This document shows positions 1-4,457 of a DNA stretch of 5,227 bases, piece by piece. The first letter of the stretch is position 1, and every line of letters starts with the position of its first letter. The stretch lies in the NCBI GenBank assembly GCA_030040115.1, contig JASHUH010000135.1, forward strand, positions 1 to 5,227. The letters are read 5' to 3'. This stretch comes from Acidobacteriaceae bacterium (GTDB taxonomy: Bacteria > Acidobacteriota > Terriglobia > Terriglobales > Acidobacteriaceae). The position numbers were made by a program, and so were the translations under genes. A model generated the notes under the pieces. The model saw only the letters and a list, made by a program, of their open reading frames with translations, had not been told where the DNA came from and did not search any database.

Positions 1-53
1 GTGTACGTCGCGATGCATTTTGCGGCGGCCGCGCAAGTGCTCCTTTTCGGTTA
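1..53 (-). other. Left edge: leader expected to precede rpoA
   Basis: On the minus strand AAAAGGAG occurs at 47-40, and an ATG at 18-16 is followed by only six codons before the window ends (MHRDVH). The spacing of 21 nt is too long for a normal ribosome site. The peptide does not resemble the usual RpoA N-terminus. No gene is called here. rpoA is expected from context but not seen. Confidence 0.3.
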
Positions 54-124
54 AGTTCGTAGTTCACAGTTCTTAGTTCGCAGTTCAATTCCGGTGGAAC
101 TGACAACTGTGAACTGTGAACTGC
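54..124. repeat. Heptamer-array element 1: hairpin after rpsD
   Basis: On the plus strand five AGTTCNN units start at 54, 61, 68, 75 and 82. After an 8-nt spacer come four units starting at 97, 104, 111 and 118 (GAACTGA, CAACTGT, GAACTGT, GAACTGC). The arms are close enough to fold. Positions 59-72 pair with 111-124 over 14 bp with one G-U, and 81-86 pairs with 97-102, with a partly mismatched middle. On the transcript the hairpin begins about 6 nt after the rpsD stop. No U-tract follows, so it is not a classical terminator. Confidence 0.87.
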
Positions 125-129
125 TTTTG

Positions 130-759
130 TTACTTCGAGTACAACTCCACGATCAACTGTTCGTTGACGGGGAGGTTGACGTCTTTACGCTTGGGCAAGG
201 TGAGCACGCGGCCGGTCATGTTTTCAAAGTTCATTTCCAGCCAGGTGGGCATCGGGTTTTGCGCGGCGAGCTGCGCGCCTTGCTCGACGATCTGCAATTT
301 TCGCGCGCTTTCGCGGACGGCGACTTCGTCGCCCGCACTGACTTGATAGGAGGGAATATTGACTTTGCGGCTGTTGACGGTGACGTGGCCGTGGCGCACG
401 AGTTGCCGGGCCTGGCGGCGCGAAATGGCGAAGCCCAGCCGGTAGGCGACATTGTCAAGACGGCGCTCGAGCTGCTGGATGAGCAACTCGCCGGTGACCC
501 CGGTGGCGCGGTTGGCTTTTTCGTAGTACTCGCGGAACTGGCCCTCGAGCGTGAAATACATACGCTTGGCCTTCTGCTTTTCGTGCAATTGCAGGCCATA
601 GCCCACGATCTTGGCTTTGCGGTCCTTGCCGTGCTGCCCGGGCGGAAAGTTGCGCTTTTCAATGGGGCAACGATCGGAGGTGCACTTGGTTCCCTTCAAA
701 AATAACTTGACGCCCTCGCGGCGGCAAAGGCGGCAGACTGCTCCGGTATAACGAGCCAT
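130..759 (-). CDS. rpsD: 30S ribosomal protein S4, four-cysteine zinc type
   Basis: S4 is a primary 16S rRNA binder that nucleates small-subunit assembly, and in enteric bacteria it represses the alpha operon. The 209-residue product has the N-terminal zinc motif C9-x2-C12-x13-C26-x4-C31, the C+ form known from Thermus. PPGQHG is at 39-44 and is followed by a basic linker. The S4 RNA-binding domain covers about 99-160 ([13 protein letters not shown]...[16 protein letters not shown]). The C-terminus ends [14 protein letters not shown], as usual. The start is fixed by MARYTG and by AGGAG 5 nt upstream. The stop is 5 nt from the heptamer hairpin at 54-124. Its place after rpsK and before an expected rpoA is standard. 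Confidence 0.98.
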   Translation of the reverse strand: MARYTGAVCRLCRREGVKLFLKGTKCTSDRCPIEKRNFPPGQHGKDRKAKIVGYGLQLHEKQKAKRMYFTLEGQFREYYEKANRATGVTGELLIQQLERRLDNVAYRLGFAISRRQARQLVRHGHVTVNSRKVNIPSYQVSAGDEVAVRESARKLQIVEQGAQLAAQNPMPTWLEMNFENMTGRVLTLPKRKDVNLPVNEQLIVELYSK

Positions 760-764
760 TGTTT

Positions 765-769
765 CTCCT
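765..769 (-). promoter_or_regulatory. Ribosome binding site of rpsD
   Basis: Reads AGGAG on the minus strand, 5 nt before the ATG at 759. It is the strongest Shine-Dalgarno in the window, as expected for a cistron cut off from its upstream neighbour by a long gap. Confidence 0.8.
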
Positions 770-802
770 GACTTCGGATGCCGGCCGGTTTACGCGAAAT
801 GC

Positions 803-837
803 AGCTTCTAGCTTCTAGCTTTGAGCTTCTAGCTTGG
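803..837. repeat. AGCTTCT heptamer array, unpaired
   Basis: Five perfect-register 7-mers at 803, 810, 817, 824 and 831: AGCTTCT twice, AGCTTTG, AGCTTCT, AGCTTGG. This is the most regular array in the window. No matching inverted arm was found in the next 90 bp. It lies about 43 nt upstream of the rpsD start, so it would be part of the message just ahead of rpsD. Confidence 0.87.
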
Positions 838-923
838 TGCGCCACTGCGATCGAAATCGTTGACACTCAAGCTCCGCTAAAGCTAATACCGGAATTGCCG
901 CATAGGACGCTTCGTCCCGGCCC

Positions 924-1097
924 AGTTGTTTAGTGATCAGTGAACAGTTATCAGTGGTCAGTTCTTTCCTGCTGCATTAGACAGCATCGACTCACTTAAG
1001 ATTTCCGTTCACTGCGTTCCAGTTTCGTCAGACTCCAGTGTTCGTTGATCCGGATCGTTCCCGTAGGATCCAACTGACCACTGTTCACTGACAACTC
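924..1097. repeat. Heptamer-array element 2 (rpsK-rpsD gap)
   Basis: On the plus strand the left arm has units starting at 932, 939, 946, 953 and 960 (AGTGATC, AGTGAAC, AGTTATC, AGTGGTC, then AGTTCTT). An extra unit at 924 is shifted by 1 nt. The right arm repeats ACT exactly every 7 nt at 1073, 1080, 1087 and 1094 (ACTGACC, ACTGTTC, ACTGACA). The arms are in opposite orientation around a spacer of about 106 nt. The right arm ends 2 nt from the rpsK stop. Confidence 0.87.
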
Positions 1098-1099
1098 TT

Positions 1100-1528
1100 T
1101 TACACGCGGCGGCGCTTGGGCGGGCGGCAGCCGTTGTGGGGCACCGGGGTGACGTCGCGAATGGACTTGACCTCGATGCCGGCGGCGGCGAGGGCGCGAA
1201 TGGCCGATTCGCGGCCGGAGCCGGGACCGGCCACCCGCACATCGACGGAGCGCAAGCCGTGATCGCGCGCCATGCCGGCGGCGTTCGAGGCCGCCTGCTG
1301 GGCCGCGAAGGGCGTGCCCTTGCGCGAGCCGCGGAAGCCCAGCGAGCCAGCACTCTTCCAGCTCAAAGTGTTGCCCACCTGGTCAGTGATGGTGACGATG
1401 GTGTTGTTGAACGAAGCTTGAATGTGCGCAACGCCAAAGGGCACATTTTTGCGCTCGCGCTTCTTGAACTTTTTGCCCTTGCCGGACTTGCCTGCCTTGG
1501 CTCCGGCTTTCTGTTCCTGTTTGGCCAT
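1100..1528 (-). CDS. rpsK: 30S ribosomal protein S11
   Basis: S11 lies on the platform of the small subunit near the E site and 16S helix 45. It has 142 residues, about 13 more than E. coli S11. The extra length is in the N-terminus, a low-complexity stretch rich in Lys, Gly and Ala (residues 1-25). The core from about 32 has [45 protein letters not shown] and the C-terminal [19 protein letters not shown]132-G133 matches the Asn-Gly site that is an isoaspartate in E. coli S11. The ATG overlaps the rpsM stop, and no clear Shine-Dalgarno is seen, so coupling to rpsM probably drives translation. The stop lies 2 nt from a heptamer array. Confidence 0.98.
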   Translation of the reverse strand: MAKQEQKAGAKAGKSGKGKKFKKRERKNVPFGVAHIQASFNNTIVTITDQVGNTLSWKSAGSLGFRGSRKGTPFAAQQAASNAAGMARDHGLRSVDVRVAGPGSGRESAIRALAAAGIEVKSIRDVTPVPHNGCRPPKRRRV

Positions 1529-1914
1529 TAGGTTTTCGCCGTCGCTTTCTTTTTGCCGGCAATCGTGCCCTTGCGCGGGCCCTTGCGAGTGCGGGCGTTG
1601 GTGTGGGTGCGCTGGCCGCGCACCGGCAGCGACCGGCGATGCCGGCTGCCGCGATAGCTCTGGATGTCGATGAGACGCTTGATGTGCATCGCGACGTCCT
1701 TGCGCAGGTCGCCTTCGACGCCGCCTTCGTCCTCGATCACCTGGCGGATGCGGTTGACCTCGTCCTCGCCCAAGTCCTGGATGCGTTTGAAGGCGTCGAC
1801 ATTCGCCTTATCCAGAATCTTGAGCGCGCGGGGATTCCCGATGCCGTAAATGTAAGTAAGGGCGATCCTCGCCTGCTTGTTGCGGGGAAGATCGACGCCA
1901 GCAATACGCGCCAT
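1528..1914 (-). CDS. rpsM: 30S ribosomal protein S13
   Basis: S13 sits in the head of the small subunit, where it contacts the P-site tRNA and bridges to the 50S. The 128-residue product begins [14 protein letters not shown], the canonical S13 N-terminus. It includes the helix-turn-helix stretch ALTYIYGIG (about 19-27) and ends in the basic tail, with [20 protein letters not shown] and a lysine-rich extreme end. An in-frame ATG 14 codons upstream exists at 1956. The start at 1914 is preferred because it matches the family and has AAGGA 6 nt upstream. Its TAA stop overlaps the rpsK ATG by 1 nt (TAATG), consistent with stop-restart coupling. In E. coli S4 represses this cluster through a leader upstream of rpsM; no such pseudoknot could be established here. 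Confidence 0.98.
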   Translation of the reverse strand: MARIAGVDLPRNKQARIALTYIYGIGNPRALKILDKANVDAFKRIQDLGEDEVNRIRQVIEDEGGVEGDLRKDVAMHIKRLIDIQSYRGSRHRRSLPVRGQRTHTNARTRKGPRKGTIAGKKKATAKT

Positions 1915-1920
1915 ATTTGT

Positions 1921-1925
1921 TCCTT
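1921..1925 (-). promoter_or_regulatory. Ribosome binding site of rpsM
   Basis: Reads AAGGA on the minus strand, 6 nt before the ATG at 1914. This supports the short rpsM start over the in-frame ATG at 1956. Confidence 0.75.
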
Positions 1926-1963
1926 TACTGCTTCGGTTGTGCGCCTCCGGCCGCAAGACCAGA

Positions 1964-2062
1964 GATCAAGTTTCCGGTTTCAGGGATCAGACTACGACCG
2001 CGGTAGGGGCAAGATCGAACTGACCCCCTGACCGCTAAAACCCGATCCCTTGACGCTTCCTG
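1964..2062. repeat. Probable decayed heptamer-array element (rpmJ-rpsM gap)
   Basis: At 1964-1991 four consecutive 7-mers (GATCAAG, TTTCCGG, TTTCAGG, GATCAGA) keep a 7-nt period with a shared C at position 4. A looser set of C-starting 7-mers runs from 2028 to 2062, after CTGACCC at 2020. GGGATC (1983-1988) and GATCCC (2044-2049) form an inverted pair. The layout copies the clearer elements nearby, but the units are much more degenerate. The pattern is suggestive only. Confidence 0.4.
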
Positions 2063-2072
2063 CCCGGCTCAA

Positions 2073-2186
2073 CTAGCCCTGGCGTTGCTTGTGTTTTGCG
2101 TTTTCGCAGATCACCCGCACCACGCCGCGGCGCGTAATGACCTTGCACTTGACGCAGATCTTTTTGACCGATGCCCGTACCTTCAT
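2073..2186 (-). CDS. rpmJ: 50S ribosomal protein L36, zinc-ribbon form
   Basis: L36 is the smallest protein of the large subunit. The translation is 37 residues, from ATG at 2186 to TAG at 2073, and begins [15 protein letters not shown]. The zinc ligands are all present: C11, C14, C27 and H32, in the C-x2-C-x12-C-x4-H spacing of the classical form. The conserved basic end (KHKQRQG) is complete. The infA-rpmJ-rpsM context is the standard place for this gene. A GGTGG lies 4 nt before the start, a weak ribosome site. The gap on either side holds heptamer repeats. Confidence 0.97.
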   Translation of the reverse strand: MKVRASVKKICVKCKVITRRGVVRVICENAKHKQRQG

Positions 2187-2216
2187 ATTTCCACCATTCT
2201 CCGCGTTGTACTTCAG

Positions 2217-2328
2217 AGCTTTCAGCTATCAGCCGTCAGCTTTCAGTTTTGTCCCGCAGGCGCCAGCTATCGTGGTCCACCCGCCACAATCGAAGCTGAG
2301 AGCTGAAAGCTGCCAGCTAGGAGCTACT
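2217..2328. repeat. Heptamer-array element 3 (infA-rpmJ gap)
   Basis: On the plus strand the left arm has five units at 2217, 2224, 2231, 2238 and 2245 (AGCTTTC type). The right arm has five units at 2294, 2301, 2308, 2315 and 2322 (AGCTGAG, AGCTGAA and similar). The right arm is the reverse complement class of the left. The spacer is 42 nt. The last right-arm unit contains the infA stop codon, so the element begins at the very end of the gene. The left arm ends about 30 nt before the rpmJ start. Confidence 0.85.
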
Positions 2329-2542
2329 TGTATCTATACACGATCCGTCCGCGACTCAGGTCGTAGGGGCTCAACTCCACGGCTACGCGGTCTCCAGGCA
2401 GGATGCGGATGAAGTTCTTGCGCATCCTTCCCGAGACATGGGTGAGCACCTCGTGATTGTTCTCGAGTTTGACCTTGAACATGGCGTTGGGCAAAGTTTC
2501 AATGACCGTCGCCATCACCTCAATCGCATCTTCTTTCGACAA
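2324..2542 (-). CDS. infA: Translation initiation factor IF-1
   Basis: IF-1 binds the 30S A site during initiation, together with IF-2 and IF-3. Starting at the TTG at 2542 gives exactly 72 residues, the normal bacterial length. The N-terminus becomes (M)SKEDAIEV, matching the family's MAKED-type start. The OB-fold (S1-like) sequence shows ETLPNAMF near 14-21, [14 protein letters not shown] in the middle and [15 protein letters not shown] at the end, all hallmarks of IF-1. An upstream GTG at 2569 would add nine residues (MNAGGIGHG) that do not resemble the family. No strong Shine-Dalgarno precedes either start; GGCGGA is about 11 nt before the TTG. The TAG stop lies inside the last heptamer of the neighbouring repeat array. 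Identity is certain and the start is likely. Confidence 0.95.
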   Translation of the reverse strand: MSKEDAIEVMATVIETLPNAMFKVKLENNHEVLTHVSGRMRKNFIRILPGDRVAVELSPYDLSRGRIVYRYK

Positions 2543-2557
2543 ACCGTGTCCAATTCC

Positions 2558-2578
2558 GCCGGCGTTCACGTCGCCGGC
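2558..2578. repeat. GC-rich hairpin just upstream of infA
   Basis: A perfect 7-bp inverted repeat GCCGGCG/CGCCGGC with a 7-nt loop. On the minus strand it ends about 15 nt before the TTG start of infA. The alternative GTG start of infA (2569-2567) lies in its loop. The hairpin could limit ribosome access to infA or, less likely, present the GTG. It is the second of two hairpins in a row. Confidence 0.6.
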
Positions 2579-2584
2579 TGTTGC

Positions 2585-2602
2585 GCCGGGCTTTCACCCG
2601 GC
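2585..2602. repeat. GC-rich hairpin in map-infA gap
   Basis: A perfect inverted repeat GCCGGG/CCCGGC with a 6-nt loop. It lies about 43 nt upstream of the infA start. No U-tract follows on the minus strand, so it does not look like an intrinsic terminator. It could be an RNA structure in the infA leader or a short REP-like palindrome. Confidence 0.6.
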
Positions 2603-2704
2603 AAAATCAAATTCCCTCTCCGCGTTACCGATCCAGTTCCCTGCGCAAACCGTCAATCTCTGGGCCAATCTCTCCGCCCGCCGCCATAAGGCCAGGAGCC
2701 CAGG

Positions 2705-3454
2705 TTACTCGGTCAGCACCCTGGCTCCCGTCGGGGTCACGGCAACGGTGTGCTCGAAATGAGCGCTCATGCTGCCGTCCTTGGCCACGGCGGTCCAACC
2801 GTCGGCTAAGACCATGACGTCGGGCTTGCCGGCATTCACCATGGGTTCGATGGCGATGACCATGCCGGGACGAAGTTTCATGCCCTGGCCCGCCTCACCA
2901 AAATTCGGCACCTGGGGATCTTCGTGCATTTGGGCGCCGATGCCATGGCCCACAAAATCCCGCACCACCGAAAAGCCCTCGCCCTCCACCACGCCCTGCA
3001 CGGCGGCGCCCACATCGCCGAGGGTGGCGCCGGGCCGGACGGCGGCAATGCCGGCCTGGAGCGAAGCTTCTGTCACCTTGAGCAGCCGCGCGGCGTCATG
3101 ATCGATGGCGCCCACGGGAACGGTAATGGCGGCGTCGCCATAATAGCCGTCGACAACCACGCCGAAGTCGACCGAAACGATGTCGCCCTGCTTGAGCACC
3201 CGCTTGGGCGAGGGAATACCGTGCACCACTTCGCTGTTAATCGAAGTGCACAGCACGCACGGGTAACCGTGATAACCCTTGAAGGCGGCCTTGATCCCCA
3301 ATTCTTTGAGCCGCGCGTCCGCCGCTTTTTCGAGATCGAAAGTGGAGGCGCCGGGTTTGACTTTGCTGCGCACCAACTCGAGGACCTCGCGGACCACCTG
3401 GCCAGCGCGGCGCATTTTCTCGATCTCCTGGGACGACTTCAGTACGACGGCCAT
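2705..3454 (-). CDS. map: Methionine aminopeptidase, type I
   Basis: Removes the initiator methionine from nascent proteins in the cytosol, using a two-metal centre. At 249 residues it has the compact bacterial type Ia length with no N-terminal extension. All five metal ligands are visible: D96 (VDFG), D107 (GDAA), H170 (GHGIG), E203 (IEPM) and E234 (FEHT). The catalytic-site histidines H78 (VVHGIP) and H177 are also present. Each sits one residue before its E. coli counterpart. The ATG at 3454 gives the family-typical N-terminus, with the SSQEIEKMRRAG motif. No Shine-Dalgarno precedes it: a heptamer array ends 5 nt upstream, and the nearest purine-rich match (AAAGGA at 3538-3533) is about 78 nt away. 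It may be translated by readthrough coupling or from an unstructured leader, which is inference. Confidence 0.98.
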   Translation of the reverse strand: MAVVLKSSQEIEKMRRAGQVVREVLELVRSKVKPGASTFDLEKAADARLKELGIKAAFKGYHGYPCVLCTSINSEVVHGIPSPKRVLKQGDIVSVDFGVVVDGYYGDAAITVPVGAIDHDAARLLKVTEASLQAGIAAVRPGATLGDVGAAVQGVVEGEGFSVVRDFVGHGIGAQMHEDPQVPNFGEAGQGMKLRPGMVIAIEPMVNAGKPDVMVLADGWTAVAKDGSMSAHFEHTVAVTPTGARVLTE

Positions 3455-3459
3455 AAAGC

Positions 3460-3709
3460 AGTGGTCAGCGATCAGTTGTTGTCAGTGGTCAGTTTTCCGT
3501 GCCGGAGCTTGCCGCTGCAGCCAATCCGCAATTCCTTTCGAGAAACCTCATAAATTTGGTCAGTGGTCAGTTTTCTCGCCGCTATAAGAAGCGTTGGCTG
3601 ACCTATTTCCGATCGGTTCAGTCGCCGCCTCACCGTTCAGAGCCTCGAACGCCACCAGTTTCCGGGGACGTTCAACTGACAACTGACCACCGATCGCCGA
3701 CAACTGTCT
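3460..3709. repeat. Heptamer-array element 4 (adk-map gap), three arms
   Basis: On the plus strand the arm at 3460-3497 has units starting with AG at 3460, 3467, 3474, 3484 and 3491 (AGTGGTC type). It has one 3-nt phase break after the third unit. A second copy of its end (AGTGGTC AGTTTTC) lies at 3562-3575. The opposite arm at 3675-3709 has five units of ACTGACC type starting at 3675, 3682, 3689, 3696 and 3703, which is the reverse complement class. The element fills most of the 280-bp gap between adk and map. It starts 25 nt after the adk stop and ends 5 nt before the map start. The 7-nt period is seen directly; function is unknown. Confidence 0.85.
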
Positions 3710-3734
3710 TACACGCACAAACCCGCCGCGGCGG

Positions 3735-4457
3735 TTACGTTTTCCGTAACCCCTCGACGGCGGCAACAATGCCCGACGCGATCACGGCGATCGGCCGGTC
3801 TCCATCCACTTCCGCAAATCGCCCCAGGGTGCGATAGTGCTCGACGACCGGCGCAGTCAAGGCCGCATAGGCGCGAATCCGCTCCTTGAAAACCTCTTCC
3901 GTGTCGTCGGCTCGCTGAACCAGCGCAGCGCCATCCAGATCGCAAACGCCCTCCCGCCGGGGAGGGTTCACGTAAATGTTATAGATGGTTTGGCTGACAG
4001 GACAAATGCGACGCCCCGTAATGCGGCGCAATAATTGATTATAGTTCACCTGGATGCTGACGGCAACCACGGACAGGGCCTCCGGTTGCGCGGAGAGCCG
4101 GGCGTCGAGCCAGCAAGCCTGGCCGAGGGTGCGCGGAAACCCGTCGAGGATGTAACCGCGAACGGTGTCGGGCGCGGAGAGCCGGACGGCGACCATGTCG
4201 TTGACCAGCGAGTCGGGAACTAGTTCGCCCCGGGCCATAATTTCCCTGGCCACTTTTCCCAAGGGCGTGCCCTGGTCCACATTGGCGCGCAGCAGGTCGC
4301 CGGTCGAGACCTGGGGAATGTCCCAGATCTTGACCAGTTCCTTGGACTGGGTGCCCTTACCCACGCCGGGGGCCCCCAACAAAAGAATGGGGCCGGGTGC
4401 GATCTTGATTTCCGCATCCCGGCCGGGTTTAACTGAAGTTGCAAGCGACGACATCAC
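3735..4457 (-). CDS. adk: Adenylate kinase, long-LID type
   Basis: Cytosolic enzyme that interconverts ATP + AMP and 2 ADP. With the GTG at 4457 it has 240 residues. The P-loop GAPGVGKGT is at 28-36, the AMP-binding STGDLLR at 51-57, and the family signature DGFPRT at 105-110. The LID domain runs from about 148 to 185 (GRR...RADD), so this is the long form. At the four LID metal or hydrogen-bond positions it has C152, S155, C172 and D175, with the usual 16-residue spacing, a mixture of zinc-type and zinc-free patterns. About 20 residues precede the usual N-terminus. Two starts are possible: GTG at 4457 (4-nt overlap with secY, AAGGA 7 nt upstream) or the adjacent ATG at 4454 (1-nt overlap, AAGGA 10 nt upstream). 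They differ by one residue. The secY-adk-map order is classical. Its stop is followed within 25 nt by a heptamer array. Confidence 0.97.
   Translation of the reverse strand: MMSSLATSVKPGRDAEIKIAPGPILLLGAPGVGKGTQSKELVKIWDIPQVSTGDLLRANVDQGTPLGKVAREIMARGELVPDSLVNDMVAVRLSAPDTVRGYILDGFPRTLGQACWLDARLSAQPEALSVVAVSIQVNYNQLLRRITGRRICPVSQTIYNIYVNPPRREGVCDLDGAALVQRADDTEEVFKERIRAYAALTAPVVEHYRTLGRFAEVDGDRPIAVIASGIVAAVEGLRKT

Larger units (their letters stand above)
760..1099. other. rpsK-rpsD intergenic region, 340 bp, no gene
   Basis: No plausible gene on either strand. From the rpsD side it holds the rpsD ribosome site (765-769), an unpaired AGCTTCT array (803-837), an unassigned stretch (838-923), and heptamer element 2 (924-1097). 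The spacer within element 2 (967-1070) shows only scattered TTC/ACTG words that may be decayed units. A gap this long inside an alpha operon is unusual and is explained largely by the repeats. Confidence 0.8.

Noticed and set aside
54..124. CRISPR array
   Set aside because: The repeat period is 7 nt, with no 20-40 nt repeats or unique spacers and no cas genes.
94..705. Long plus-strand open frame opposite rpsD (203 codons)
   Set aside because: It is the antisense shadow of a clear S4 gene, with no family resemblance and no ribosome site.
860..889. TTGACA followed at 18 nt by TAATAC on the plus strand, a possible promoter
   Set aside because: The -10 is poor and it would read antisense into rpsK with no gene to serve.
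924..1097. Insertion sequence or MITE with target duplication
   Set aside because: No transposase and no target-site duplication could be seen at the edges; the term is not justified from this window alone.
1009..1353. Minus-strand frame overlapping the rpsK end and the gap
   Set aside because: Low-complexity Arg/Pro/Ala/Ser protein in the wrong frame of rpsK, running into the heptamer array.
3489..3551. 20-codon minus-strand frame in the adk-map gap
   Set aside because: It ends inside a repeat unit and has no ribosome site before its ATG.
2924..3553. Long plus-strand open frame opposite map (209 codons)
   Set aside because: Antisense to a methionine aminopeptidase with all active-site residues; its end is translated repeat.
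3734..3750. GTTACG/CGTAAC hairpin across the adk stop as a terminator
   Set aside because: Only 6 bp, largely within coding sequence, with no U-tract after it.
3560..3769. Minus-strand 69-codon frame across the adk end and the gap
   Set aside because: It overlaps adk out of frame and includes translated heptamer repeats.
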